Below are positions 28,050-36,559 of a DNA stretch of 64,000 bases, piece by piece (position 1 is the first letter of the stretch; each line of letters opens with the position of its first letter). This DNA is from Burkholderia sp. 9120 (GTDB taxonomy: Bacteria > Pseudomonadota > Gammaproteobacteria > Burkholderiales > Burkholderiaceae). Under the pieces are notes generated by a model. It did not search any database, was not told the origin of the DNA, and saw only the letters and a list, made by a program, of their open reading frames with translations. A program made the translations under genes and the position numbers. The DNA is taken from NCBI RefSeq assembly GCF_000745015.1, contig NZ_JQNA01000002.1, positions 3,658,001-3,722,000 of the forward strand. The letters are read 5' to 3'.

Positions 28050-28222
28050 CCCTGATGGTTCCCCTGACCGGGATCAAAAGGGAACGCAGTGAGGCGCAGC
28101 AATGCGCCGAGTCTGCGGCTGCCCCCGCAACTGTAAGCGACGAGTTCGCGCCACTCATGACCACTGGGACACCGGGAAGGTCGGCGCAGAACGGCGACTC
28201 GCGAGCCAGGAGACCTGCCATC
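28050..28222 (+). ncRNA. Cobalamin riboswitch upstream of btuB
   Basis: Clear class-I cobalamin element. The P2-side pair is GGTTCCCC (28057-28064) with GGGAAC at 28079-28084. The diagnostic B12-box region GCTGCCCCCGCAACTGTAAGCG spans 28118-28139. CCACTGGGACACCGGGAAGG lies at 28161-28180, and the closing GAGCCAGGAGACCTGCC at 28203-28219. It lies in the leader of the TonB receptor gene. B12 binding would repress btuB, probably by blocking ribosome access or through the downstream hairpin. Confidence 0.96.
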
Positions 28223-28344
28223 GACCGAGGTCTGCGCAGCCGTATCGGGCGGGGTGTCCCGATGCGCCAGCACCGCTCCATGCGGTCGCTCGTTGCAAAG
28301 ACAGCCTAACCTCAGGACCTGTCATGTCCACCAGCATGTTTCAA

Positions 28345-28367
28345 AACGCTCCACTCGCGGGGGCGTT
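28345..28367 (+). promoter_or_regulatory. Hairpin between riboswitch and btuB start (possible expression platform)
   Basis: AACGCTCC (28345-28352) pairs with GGGGCGTT (28360-28367), an 8-base stem with one G-U pair and a 7-base loop. There is no strong T-run: GTGCCTTCGCTTTT follows. A terminator or ribosome-masking role is possible, but the choice cannot be made from sequence alone. Confidence 0.4.
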
Positions 28368-28403
28368 GTGCCTTCGCTTTTCCGCATCAGGCATTGGCTC
28401 ACT

Positions 28404-30344
28404 ATGAAGTTCCGTCATCTCCTCATTACGTCCGCGCTGACGGTTTCCTCAGTTTCCGCATGGCAAACGGCTCACGCCGCGGACGACGCGTCGCTATCGC
28501 CCGACGCACAACAGCCGGCTCAAACCACGCTGCCGAACATTCTCGTGACCGGCGATACGCAGCATCTGCCGCAATCGTTCGACCAACGCTATGCGTCGAC
28601 GCAGGTGTTGAGCAAGGCGGATCTCGACCGTCTGTCGCCGGCTGATCCGAGCATCACGCAAGCGCTGGCGACGTTGCCCGGCGTGACCGTGTCGCAAAAC
28701 GGCGGACCGGGCGCGACGGCGGCCGTCAGCATTCGCGGGTCGAGCGGCAGCCAGGTGGCGGTGTTCATCGACGGCATCCGGGTGGGTTCCGCGACGACGG
28801 GCCAGGCCTCGTGGGCCGATCTGCCGACCTCCGCGTTCGACCGCGTCGAAGTGATCTCGGGACCGGCCGCCGCGTCATTCGGCGCGGACGCGGTGGGCGG
28901 TGTCGTGCAACTCTTCACGAACCATGCGGCGAATCAGCCTAACCGGACCACGGTCTCGGTGGGCGGCGGTTCGAACAAGACGTTCGACACGCAAATCCGC
29001 ACCTCGGGCAGCATTCCGTCCACGGGGCCGCTTTCGGCCTTGTCCGGGTTGACGTACTCGCTCGGTCTGCACGACTACAACACCGCAGGGATCGACGCCA
29101 CCAAACCGTTCGCCTACGGGCACGAGGACGGCCGCAATCCGTACCACGCGCAAGACGTGGACGCGCGGCTCGGCTATGCGCGCGACAACTGGTCGATCTC
29201 GACCTTCGCGCTTTATCACAAGTCCACGTTTTCCTACGACAACGCCGGCGGCGACAACCAGCAGCTCGATCATCAACTGACGACAGGTATCGCGCTGCAC
29301 GTCGATATCACGCCGTACACGCAGTTCGACCAGTCGGTCGGCTACGCGAACGACCGCCAGTTCCTCTACGCGAACGACCCGACCCTCGCCTCCGATGAAA
29401 TCGACTCGACGCGTTTCAGCACGTCGACTTCGCTGACGCACCAGGAGCATGGGCATACGCTGTTCGGTTTGCCGTTGTCCGGCGAGACGAAGCTCGCTTA
29501 TGACTTCTCGCGCGAGCAGGCCTTCCTGCCGATCGATATTCCGTCGGGCGTGCCGGCTCGCAACGATTCGGCGGTTTCGCTGCATCAGTCGGCCGTGCTC
29601 GGGGCGTTCACGCTGTTCCTCGCGGGCCGCCACGAGATCGTGCAAGGGCAGTCGGTCAATACCGGCAATGTCGCGCTCGCTTATGCGATCACGCCGGTTT
29701 ATACCGCGCGTGTTTCGTATGGCAACGCGTTCCGTCTGCCGACGTTCAACGATCTGTATTACCCGGGTTTCTCGAACCCGAACCTGTCGCCCGAACGCAG
29801 TGATACGGTCGAAGCGGCGCTCGATGCTACGACGTCGATCGGTACGTTCACGGCCGCGTTGTACGACACGCGGGTGCATGACCTCATCACGTACGACCCG
29901 GTGACGTTTGCGCCGGTAAACGTGGGGCGCGCGCATATTCAGGGCATCGATCTGTCGTACCGTGGCACGCTCGGCCGCTCGACGCCGGTGAGCCTCGCGA
30001 TCGGTCTGCTGAATCCGCAGGATGTTACCGACCGCACGTGGCTCAATCGTCGGCCGCGTCAGACGCTTAGCCTGAGCGTCGATCACACGTGGGACGAGTT
30101 TCATCTGCACGCGTTGAGCACCGGCGTGACGCTGCAGTACGGCGGCTCGACTTACGACGATCCGGCGAATACGACGTATCTGCCGTCGTACGCGACGGTC
30201 GGTCTGCGTGCCGCTTACACGGTCAATTCGCATCTGACGTTGTCCGCGTCGCTGTCGAATCTGTTCAATCATCAGTACTCGACCGCGTATGGCTATAACA
30301 CGTTGGGTCGGACGGCATTCGGCAAGCTGGCGTATACGTTCTGA
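28404..30344 (+). CDS. btuB: TonB-dependent vitamin B12 receptor (BtuB-type)
   Basis: Outer-membrane cobalamin transporter of 646 residues. A signal peptide ends AWQTAHA. A TonB-box-like stretch (NILVTGD) is followed by the plug domain (LATLPGVTVSQNGGPGATAAVSIRGSS, split by typical turns) and a 22-strand barrel ending in LGRTAFGKLAYTF with a terminal Phe. The upstream cobalamin riboswitch fixes the substrate class. ATG at 28404 is the one that gives a signal peptide; the longer frame from 28254 does not. It would supply B12 alongside the cobF product. Confidence 0.95.
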   Translation: MKFRHLLITSALTVSSVSAWQTAHAADDASLSPDAQQPAQTTLPNILVTGDTQHLPQSFDQRYASTQVLSKADLDRLSPADPSITQALATLPGVTVSQNGGPGATAAVSIRGSSGSQVAVFIDGIRVGSATTGQASWADLPTSAFDRVEVISGPAAASFGADAVGGVVQLFTNHAANQPNRTTVSVGGGSNKTFDTQIRTSGSIPSTGPLSALSGLTYSLGLHDYNTAGIDATKPFAYGHEDGRNPYHAQDVDARLGYARDNWSISTFALYHKSTFSYDNAGGDNQQLDHQLTTGIALHVDITPYTQFDQSVGYANDRQFLYANDPTLASDEIDSTRFSTSTSLTHQEHGHTLFGLPLSGETKLAYDFSREQAFLPIDIPSGVPARNDSAVSLHQSAVLGAFTLFLAGRHEIVQGQSVNTGNVALAYAITPVYTARVSYGNAFRLPTFNDLYYPGFSNPNLSPERSDTVEAALDATTSIGTFTAALYDTRVHDLITYDPVTFAPVNVGRAHIQGIDLSYRGTLGRSTPVSLAIGLLNPQDVTDRTWLNRRPRQTLSLSVDHTWDEFHLHALSTGVTLQYGGSTYDDPANTTYLPSYATVGLRAAYTVNSHLTLSASLSNLFNHQYSTAYGYNTLGRTAFGKLAYTF

Positions 30345-30393
30345 TGTTTTTTGGCGGTGTGCTGAACTGACGAATCGCTGAACCGTACGCCGC

Positions 30394-30430
30394 AAAAAAA
30401 CGTCTGCTACGCGCTCGCGTAGCAGACGTT
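30394..30430. terminator. Bidirectional terminator between btuB and plc
   Basis: An almost uninterrupted palindrome at 30399-30430 (AACGTCTGCTACGCG and its complement) forms a stem of about 14 bases. On the minus strand it is followed by a T-run (A7 at 30394-30400 of the plus strand), ending plc transcripts. On the plus strand it is followed by CTAATTT and should also stop btuB transcripts. Confidence 0.92.
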
Positions 30431-30466
30431 CTAATTTGAAACTCAAACAGCGGCTTACCGCCTGAA

Positions 30467-32581
30467 TCAGATCGCCGTCGTCACCGGCGCAACCGCGGCC
30501 GGGTCCGTAATGCTCGGCTTGCCGGTTTCGACGTGGCCGGCAATGCGCCGCACCCAGCTCGCGTTCCCCGCCACCGTGAACTGAAAGTCATACCACTGGC
30601 TGTTGCACGACAGGTCCCAGTGCGCCTCGGCCGTTTTTCCCGCCGGCACGGTCAGCGTTTGCGGCGGCGTGCCGTATGCGACGTCGGTGGCGGTGACGGT
30701 CAGCGGCGTGGTCCCCGCGTTGGCGAGCGTGACGTAGACGTTGCCGTTCGCCACGTCGTAGCAGGTCACCACATCCGGCTTCGCCGCGGCATCCGCGACC
30801 GCCGTCCCGCCAAAACGCCGGAAATAGCCGTTCGGACCGTACACGTTCACCATGTAGTTGCCGTTCGCATCCAGCGTCCACGTGTCGGTCAACTGCTTGC
30901 CGGCTTCGACGGTATAACGGCGCGGCATCGCGGTCGGGTCGCCCGTATAGACCCAGAAATGCGCGCCCTGCGTGCCGGTGTTGGCGAACGTCAACGCGTA
31001 GCCTTGCGCCTGCAACTGGCCGTTCACGTGCAATTCGTACGGCAGCGCGCGCGCTGGCCGCGTGCCGGGTTCCTGTGCGCTCACCAGTTGTTGCGCGGTG
31101 CTGGCGGGGGCGGCTTGCGCCGTCGGCCGCGCGCACTGCATGTCGGCTTGCGAGACGTAGGTCGTCGTGTTCGGCAGGGACGGCACGGTCGAGTCCGACT
31201 TCGAGAAGTCGAGCGCGGTGGTCAGGTCGCCGCAGATCGCGCGACGCCATGGCGAGATATTGGTTTCCATCACGCCGAAACGCTTCTCGATGAATTGCAG
31301 CACGGACGTGTGATCGAACACCTGCGAACAGACGAAGCCGCCTTTCGACCACGGCGACACGACCGTCATCGGCACGCGCGGGCCGAGGCCGTAGGGTAGG
31401 TTGTCGGCGGTGTAGGTGCTGGCCTGGGTCGCGGTCACGACGTTGTGACGTTCGAGCGAAATGTCCACCGTGCTCATGCCCGAGCCCGGCACCGTCGGCG
31501 CTTGCGGCGGCACGACGTGATCGAACAGGCCGTCGTTCTCGTCGTACATGATGAACAGGACGGTCTTGCTCCACACGTCGGGATTCGACGTCAGCGCGTC
31601 GAGGATCGTCGAGATGTAGTTCGCGCCGTACAGCGGCGTGAATTTCGGATGCTCCGAATAGGCCGCCGGCGGCAGCAGCCACGACACTTGCGGCAACGCG
31701 TTCGCCTGCACGTCGGCCTTCAACTGCGTCAGCGAGCGCGTGCTCATGCCGCGATTCGCCAGCGACGAACCCGCCGGCGCGTTCACGAAGTTCTGGAACG
31801 CGGCCAGCATGTTGGTGCCGTAATTGCCGGTGAAATTGTCGAAGCCCGTGCCTTGCTGATAGACCTGCCACGAGACGCCGGCCGTTTCGAGCCGCTCGGG
31901 GTAGGTGGTCCAGTTGAACGGCGCCAATTGAATGGCATCGAACTGGTTGTCGATGTAATCGGTATTGTCGAGCAACGGGCCGCCGCCGGTGGCCAGCGGA
32001 TCGACCATGCCCGTCATCAGATACATGCGGTTCGGGTGCGTGTTGCCGGGGATCGAGCAGAAGTAGTTGTCGCACACGGTGAACGCATCGGCGAGCGCGT
32101 AGTGGAACGGAATGTCCGCGCGCTCGTGATAGCCCATCGTCATATTGGTCTTCTGCACCGCCCATTTGTCGGCGCGGCCGCTGTCGATCGCACCGTGCGT
32201 CGTGGCCCACGTATGCGGCAGGCCGCCGATACATTGCGCGTTGATGCCCGGATTCGTGGTGTCGTAGCGGAACGGCGCGATCACCTTGGTCTGATCTTCC
32301 TGGCGCGGCTGGAACCACACCGGCTGACCGTTCGGCAGCGTCACGGGAAAGCGGTCGTTATAGCCGCGCACGCCGCTCAGGTGACCGAGATAGTGGTCGA
32401 ACGAACGGTTCTCCTGCATGAAGACGACGATATGCTGCACGTCCTGAATCGTGCCGGTGACCGAATTCGGCTCGATGGCCAGCGCCTTGCGAATCGACTC
32501 GGGAAACAGCGTGCTGGCGGCTGTCGCGCCGGCGAGGCCGGCGGACAGCTTCAAAAAATCTCGACGGGTTTTGGGGGCCAT
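30467..32581 (-). CDS. plcN: Phosphocholine-specific phospholipase C
   Basis: Secreted phospholipase C of 704 residues in the PlcH/PlcN/acid-phosphatase AcpA family; it cleaves phosphatidylcholine and related lipids. A Tat signal (TRRDFLKLSAG) opens the protein. The phosphoesterase domain carries MQENRSFDHYLGHLSG, SIPGNTHPNRMY and MYDENDGLFDHVVPP. Two C-terminal beta-sandwich repeats follow (DUF756 type; ELHVNGQLQAQGYALTFANTG and the block after AKPDVVTCYDV). A small lipoprotein gene ends 27 bases upstream on the same strand. The exact paralogue (PlcN or another) is uncertain. Confidence 0.93.
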   Translation of the reverse strand: MAPKTRRDFLKLSAGLAGATAASTLFPESIRKALAIEPNSVTGTIQDVQHIVVFMQENRSFDHYLGHLSGVRGYNDRFPVTLPNGQPVWFQPRQEDQTKVIAPFRYDTTNPGINAQCIGGLPHTWATTHGAIDSGRADKWAVQKTNMTMGYHERADIPFHYALADAFTVCDNYFCSIPGNTHPNRMYLMTGMVDPLATGGGPLLDNTDYIDNQFDAIQLAPFNWTTYPERLETAGVSWQVYQQGTGFDNFTGNYGTNMLAAFQNFVNAPAGSSLANRGMSTRSLTQLKADVQANALPQVSWLLPPAAYSEHPKFTPLYGANYISTILDALTSNPDVWSKTVLFIMYDENDGLFDHVVPPQAPTVPGSGMSTVDISLERHNVVTATQASTYTADNLPYGLGPRVPMTVVSPWSKGGFVCSQVFDHTSVLQFIEKRFGVMETNISPWRRAICGDLTTALDFSKSDSTVPSLPNTTTYVSQADMQCARPTAQAAPASTAQQLVSAQEPGTRPARALPYELHVNGQLQAQGYALTFANTGTQGAHFWVYTGDPTAMPRRYTVEAGKQLTDTWTLDANGNYMVNVYGPNGYFRRFGGTAVADAAAKPDVVTCYDVANGNVYVTLANAGTTPLTVTATDVAYGTPPQTLTVPAGKTAEAHWDLSCNSQWYDFQFTVAGNASWVRRIAGHVETGKPSITDPAAVAPVTTAI

Positions 32582-32608
32582 GCGAAGGACCTAATTGGAA
32601 TTCTGATG

Positions 32609-32794
32609 TCAGGAGGCGGGCGAGACGGTGCCCGGAGGACAGCTCATATGCGTATTGGCGACGGGCGTATTGCCGCACGCGGATTTCGCCACGGGTGCCG
32701 CCGATGGCGACACGTTATCGCCGCAAGCGCCGAGCAGCGCGGTGGCGGCAATCAGGCCAGCGAGCGCGAGTGGACGGAATGCCAAACCCGGCAT
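32609..32794 (-). CDS. Small lipoprotein in the phospholipase C operon
   Basis: A 61-residue lipoprotein. The signal has a clear lipobox (ATALLGAC), and the mature part is about 40 residues with two further Cys (KSACGNTP and MSCPPG) and several Ser/Pro. The ATG at 32794 is chosen because GGAG lies five bases before it; another in-frame ATG at 32806 has no Shine-Dalgarno. Just 27 bases separate it from plc, so co-transcription is likely. The family is not recognised. It might aid secretion, retention or folding of the enzyme, by context only. Confidence 0.7.
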   Translation of the reverse strand: MPGLAFRPLALAGLIAATALLGACGDNVSPSAAPVAKSACGNTPVANTHMSCPPGTVSPAS

Positions 32795-32875
32795 GAGTGT
32801 CTCCATGAAAGTGACTGAGGGGACGCGAGCGCGCGCCGGCGAGCGCGGCTCATTGGCGTCCGCGATGCCGAGAAG

Positions 32876-32890
32876 ATAATTTCGAATTAT
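32876..32890. promoter_or_regulatory. Perfect 6-3-6 AT-rich dyad upstream of the plc operon
   Basis: ATAATT (32876-32881) and AATTAT (32885-32890) flank TCG. It lies about 80 bases upstream of the lipoprotein start, in an AT-rich island of otherwise GC-rich DNA. Operator or promoter element is plausible; no regulator is adjacent. Confidence 0.4.
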
Positions 32891-32946
32891 TACGTGCGAG
32901 TGTCTCGTGGATAGAGAGATGTCGCTTTTTGACTTCGCGATTGATG

Positions 32947-32981
32947 AACTGAACTACTGATCCGTTAAGATCAATTCAGTT
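32947..32981. promoter_or_regulatory. Long imperfect inverted repeat before the ABM-domain gene
   Basis: AACTGAA (32947-32953) and TTCAGTT (32975-32981) flank an inner GATC pair (32959-32962 and 32969-32972). It is centred about 65 bases upstream of the ATG at 33030. Could be an operator or a leader hairpin. No T-run follows it. Confidence 0.4.
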
Positions 32982-33029
32982 GCGCGAGCAATGTTCTTCA
33001 AAAACTATTCGAATGCCGAGGAGAAGTTG

Positions 33030-33332
33030 ATGGCCGATGAAGTCATGCTGATGATTCTGATTCAAACGAAACCCGGACGAGGCGCGGAACAACTGGCGGC
33101 GTACCGTCAATTGGCGCCGATCGTTCGCGCGGAGGAGGGGTGTGTTCAATATGACTTACACCCCGTCGCGGGCGACGAGGACCGTTTCGTCCTGCTCGAA
33201 AAGTGGTCGTCAAAAGAAGCACTGGCGGTGCATGATGTCACCGCTCATATGATCGCGGCGGATGCGCATAGCCCTACGTTCAGGGCTGGACCCGCGACGG
33301 TGTTGCAGCTTGGAGCGACGAGCGTCGCGTAG
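33030..33332 (+). CDS. Antibiotic biosynthesis monooxygenase-fold (YgiN-like) protein
   Basis: Small cytoplasmic protein of 100 residues with one ferredoxin-like ABM domain: MLMILIQTKPGRGAEQLAAYR, then ARAEEGCVQYDLHPV-type residues, FVLLEKWSSKEALAVHDVTAH and a C-terminal strand. YgiN-type members act on quinols or as dimeric monooxygenases without cofactor. ATG at 33030 follows GAGGAGAAG at suitable spacing; an earlier in-frame ATG at 32991 lacks this. It lies alone, with a dyad in its promoter region. Confidence 0.85.
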   Translation: MADEVMLMILIQTKPGRGAEQLAAYRQLAPIVRAEEGCVQYDLHPVAGDEDRFVLLEKWSSKEALAVHDVTAHMIAADAHSPTFRAGPATVLQLGATSVA

Positions 33333-33367
33333 GTTTATATCGAAGACTGATGGGTCACTTGAGTCGC

Positions 33368-33823
33368 TTACTGACCCGACGCATGCGTCCGGAGAAACGC
33401 CGCATAGCCATTCTGGGCGTTGATGATTTTCTCGGCGCACTCGTCATAGTCCGAACCTTGCTCGTTGTCCGGTCCGTACATGTTGCGGCACTGCGCGAAC
33501 AGGGTGAGCGTCGCGCCCGCGCCCTTCGCGTCGCGGGTCGCCGAGAGCGCGGCCTTGCCTGAACGGGACGGCACGTCGGTCTCGATCGCGACGGCGTCGG
33601 CGCGCGTCACGGACGTGTCGGAATGTTGCTCGATATAACGCTTCGTCAGCGCCCACGCGGCGTCGCAGTTTGCCGGGGTGCAATTGACCGTGGCATTGCG
33701 TTGGGCAGCGGTCAGGCTTGCCTCGTCGTGGACGAATTGCTGGGCTTGCTGAGCCTGCTTTTCAGCAGACGAGCAAGCCGTGAGAGCGAGCGCAACGAGC
33801 GCAACGGTAGCGATCTTTTTCAC
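33368..33823 (-). CDS. Lipoprotein of unknown function
   Basis: A 151-residue lipoprotein with a lipobox (ALTAC at about residue 17). The mature part starts Ser/Ala/Gln-rich (SSAEKQAQQAQQF) and contains a Cys pair spaced as VNCTPANCDAAW, plus later Cys in QCRNMYG and ECAEKI. The four Cys suggest two disulfides in the periplasm. No domain is recognised. It is monocistronic and convergent with the ABM gene. Confidence 0.7.
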   Translation of the reverse strand: MKKIATVALVALALTACSSAEKQAQQAQQFVHDEASLTAAQRNATVNCTPANCDAAWALTKRYIEQHSDTSVTRADAVAIETDVPSRSGKAALSATRDAKGAGATLTLFAQCRNMYGPDNEQGSDYDECAEKIINAQNGYAAFLRTHASGQ

Positions 33824-34050
33824 GAGCGAGACTTCCCTGGCGATGGTCGAGCGCGATTATAGCCGTGCGCCGCCAGCAATCGCAGAATCGGACAGGGAGC
33901 CTGGTAACGCGGCAGGCGGGGCACGGCCGCATCGACATGGCGTCGAAAGGCGGTGAGCGGCAGTGAATGAGCGCGGTCCGCGGATCGATGGCACTATGGT
34001 CGCCAGCTTGCCGGACTTTCACCCAGCCGAATCCAGATCGGGAGAGATCG

Positions 34051-35112
34051 ATGGCCGACAGACCGACTTCCAGCGCGTCCCCCGTTCGTTCGCTGGTACT
34101 GATTGCAGTCGTGGTGGCCGCGTTGGTCGCGGCCTTCGCCTTTACGGCCGGCTGGCTCTCGCCGGGCCGCCTGACGCCGACGAAGATCGTCAACAGCCTG
34201 GCGCCACCCGGCGGCCCGACGCTCGGCTTCCGCCGAAATCATGCGAAGGGCATCTGTTTTACCGGCAGCTTCGAATCGAACGGCGCGGCCGCGGCCCTGT
34301 CGACGGCGCCGATGCTGGCGCCCGGCTCGTACCCGGTCACCGGACGTTTCAACCTCGCCACGCCGGACCCCAAAGCGCCTGACGCCGCCGTTCGGGTGCG
34401 CGGCCTCAGCTTGCGCATCGTCGCGCCGGACGGGCGCGAATGGCGCACGGCGATGATCGATGCGCCGTTCTTTGCGGTCTCCACACCGCAGGCGTTCTAC
34501 GGTCTGCTGCAGGCTTCGGCCAACAAGCAGGACCCGGACGCCATGAAGAATTTCATCGGCGCGCATCCGGAGTTCGGCGCGTTCGTCGCGTGGGCGGGGA
34601 GCGCGCCCTGGACGGCTTCGTACGCGGAGGAACGGTACAACAGCCTGAATAGCTTCATCTTCACGAATGCAGCCGGACAGGACCAGGCGGTGCGCTGGTC
34701 CTTCGTCCCCGCCGCGCAGCCCGAGGCCGTCCCGCACGATCAGTTGAAGGCGCGCGACGCCGACTTCCTCGCCGCGGACATCACGCAGCGGGTCCACAGT
34801 GCGCCGCAACACTGGACGTTGGTCTTCACGCTCGCCAATCCCGGCGACCCGACCGCGGACCCCACCAAAGCCTGGCCCGACGACCGACGCAAAGTGGAGG
34901 CGGGTACGCTGGTGGTCAATGCCATCGAACCGGAAGCCGACGGGCCGTGTCGGGATATCAACTTCGATCCGACCGTGCTGCCGCCCGGCATGCACGTCTC
35001 GGACGATCCGTTTCCCGCCGCGCGCTCGGCCGCCTATGCCGTCTCGTTCGACCGGCGGACCGCTGAAGACAAGGACTATCCGCACCATCCGGCGGGAGGA
35101 GCCACGCCATGA
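34051..35112 (+). CDS. Membrane-anchored catalase-family peroxidase (SrpA-like)
   Basis: Heme peroxidase of 353 residues related to catalase but lacking the large catalase N- and C-terminal arms. An N-terminal helix (about residues 18-38) anchors it to the inner membrane facing the periplasm. Catalase-core marks are the distal His region GFRRNHAKGICFTG, the strand AAVRVRGLSLRIVAPDG, and ARSAAYAVSFDRR, where the Tyr is the likely heme ligand. ATG at 34051 follows GGGAGAGA. It overlaps a cytochrome b561 gene by ATGA, so the two likely act together. Confidence 0.9.
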   Translation: MADRPTSSASPVRSLVLIAVVVAALVAAFAFTAGWLSPGRLTPTKIVNSLAPPGGPTLGFRRNHAKGICFTGSFESNGAAAALSTAPMLAPGSYPVTGRFNLATPDPKAPDAAVRVRGLSLRIVAPDGREWRTAMIDAPFFAVSTPQAFYGLLQASANKQDPDAMKNFIGAHPEFGAFVAWAGSAPWTASYAEERYNSLNSFIFTNAAGQDQAVRWSFVPAAQPEAVPHDQLKARDADFLAADITQRVHSAPQHWTLVFTLANPGDPTADPTKAWPDDRRKVEAGTLVVNAIEPEADGPCRDINFDPTVLPPGMHVSDDPFPAARSAAYAVSFDRRTAEDKDYPHHPAGGATP

Positions 35113-35642
35113 ACCCGATCCACGATCGCTTCACACCGCTGCAGCGCGCGCTTCACTGGCTAATGGCGGTTTGCATTCTGGCGATGCTGTTCATCGGTGT
35201 CGGGATGGTGTCCACCGTGCGCCCGGATTATCTGTCGCTGGTGTCGATCCACAAACCGCTGGGCATGGTGATTCTCGTGCTGGCGCTCATTCGCCTGGTG
35301 GTGCGATTGACGCGCGGCGCACCGCCGTTGCCGACCTCGATGCCGGAGCCGATGAAGCTGGCCGCTCATCTGTCGCATCTCGCGTTTTACGTGCTGATGA
35401 TTGCGTTGCCGCTACTGGGCTGGGGCATGTTGTCGGCCGCGGATTATCCGGTTGTGGTGTTCGGTGTTCAGTTGCCGTCTATCCTGCCGCATAGCAATGG
35501 GCTGCACACGCTGCTGTGGAATGCGCACCGAGTGCTCGCGCTATGCTTCTTCGCGCTGATCGTGCTTCATCTGGCGGCGGCGCTGTTGCATGCGCTGGTC
35601 CGGCGCGATGGTGTGTTTGAGACGATGGCGCGCTGGCGATGA
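35109..35642 (+). CDS. Cytochrome b561 paired with the catalase-like protein
   Basis: Four-helix di-heme membrane cytochrome of 177 residues. Heme-ligand His residues appear in QRALHWLMAVC, VSIHKPLGMVIL, LLWNAHRVLAL and VLHLAAALLHAL. It is translationally coupled to the catalase-family gene (ATGA). It would pass electrons from quinol to the periplasmic peroxidase. It is clearly distinct in sequence from the b561 at 10879-11433. Confidence 0.92.
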   Translation: MNPIHDRFTPLQRALHWLMAVCILAMLFIGVGMVSTVRPDYLSLVSIHKPLGMVILVLALIRLVVRLTRGAPPLPTSMPEPMKLAAHLSHLAFYVLMIALPLLGWGMLSAADYPVVVFGVQLPSILPHSNGLHTLLWNAHRVLALCFFALIVLHLAAALLHALVRRDGVFETMARWR

Positions 35643-35676
35643 GGGGCGCGTAGCGGTTTCATATTGGGAGTGATGC

Positions 35677-36510
35677 ATGGGTGTGGTTTCACCGACCGAG
35701 CTTTACCTTCAGGATTTTCACCAGCGCGTCACGGGCGCGACGGGCGCTGCGTTCAACCACCTTCGCGCCCGCTATCGTCAGCGCGAGTATCCGTCGTCAT
35801 ATTACGTGCTGGCCTCGTTGGTACCCGATTCGGACGAGGCGCAAACGGTGCTCGACCTTGCCTGCGGCGACGGTCAATTACTGAAGCTGCTGGCTGAGCG
35901 TCGGCGGTCTTCGCTTCGACTGATGGGCGTGGACATGAGCCAGGGCGAACTGGACGCCGCGCGGGCCTGTCTGCCGGCGCACGTCGTGTTGCTGAAAGAG
36001 CGCGCGCAGCAACTATCGATAGAAACGGGCTCCGTGGATTGCGTGTTGTCCCACATGGCCATGATGCTCATGGACCACATCGACCAGGTGCTCGGTGAAA
36101 TTCGGCGCGTTCTCCGTTCCGAAGGACATTTCGCCGCCGTCGTCGGGCGCACGTTCCTGCTCGGCGAGGCGAACGAGGTCTTCATGGACGTGTTCCGGCC
36201 AATCGCCAGGGAAGATCTGCCGCATTTGCCGTTTGGGGACAGTCGAACCCGAACCGAAGCCGGTTGGACCGAACTGCTCGAGCCGCATTTCAAAGAGATT
36301 CTGATCGAAGACGTCGACGTTGGCTGGGAGCCCACGCCGGAAGAGCTATGGCAATCGCTGACGGAAACGTATGACATCGACCGGCTCTCCGCGAATGCGC
36401 GAGAGCGCTTGCGTAGTAAATTACTGCAGGCGGTGTCCGCTCTGCGGCACGGTGACGGCAAAATCAGAACGGGTTGGGGCTTGCGACTGGTTCGCGCGCA
36501 GGCGGCATAA
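35677..36510 (+). CDS. Class I SAM-dependent methyltransferase
   Basis: Cytoplasmic methyltransferase of 277 residues. The SAM site is VLDLACGDGQLLKLL near residue 60, followed by the acidic strand MGVDMSQGELDAAR and a motif IV-like region SVDCVLSHMAMMLMDH, then RVLRSEGHFAAVVG. The acceptor cannot be told. GGGAG lies six bases before the ATG. A terminator follows at 36538. Confidence 0.88.
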   Translation: MGVVSPTELYLQDFHQRVTGATGAAFNHLRARYRQREYPSSYYVLASLVPDSDEAQTVLDLACGDGQLLKLLAERRRSSLRLMGVDMSQGELDAARACLPAHVVLLKERAQQLSIETGSVDCVLSHMAMMLMDHIDQVLGEIRRVLRSEGHFAAVVGRTFLLGEANEVFMDVFRPIAREDLPHLPFGDSRTRTEAGWTELLEPHFKEILIEDVDVGWEPTPEELWQSLTETYDIDRLSANARERLRSKLLQAVSALRHGDGKIRTGWGLRLVRAQAA

Positions 36511-36537
36511 AACCATCATCAGATGAATCAAATGACG

Positions 36538-36559
36538 ATCGCCCGTTTCGACGGGCGAT
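36538..36559 (+). terminator. Terminator hairpin after the methyltransferase gene
   Basis: ATCGCCCGT (36538-36546) pairs perfectly with ACGGGCGAT (36551-36559) around a TTCG tetraloop, followed by TTGCGTTT. Stable stem with a modest T-rich tail, 28 bases after the stop codon. Confidence 0.75.

Noticed and set aside
28875..30446. Long antisense frame of about 523 codons opposite btuB
   Set aside because: Mirror of high third-position GC in btuB; composition is Arg/Val/Gln-rich and no family is recognised.
30588..32318. Long alternative frame of about 576 codons inside the phospholipase C gene
   Set aside because: Arg-rich shadow frame of a GC-rich gene, with no motifs and no Shine-Dalgarno; the plc frame has clear family motifs.
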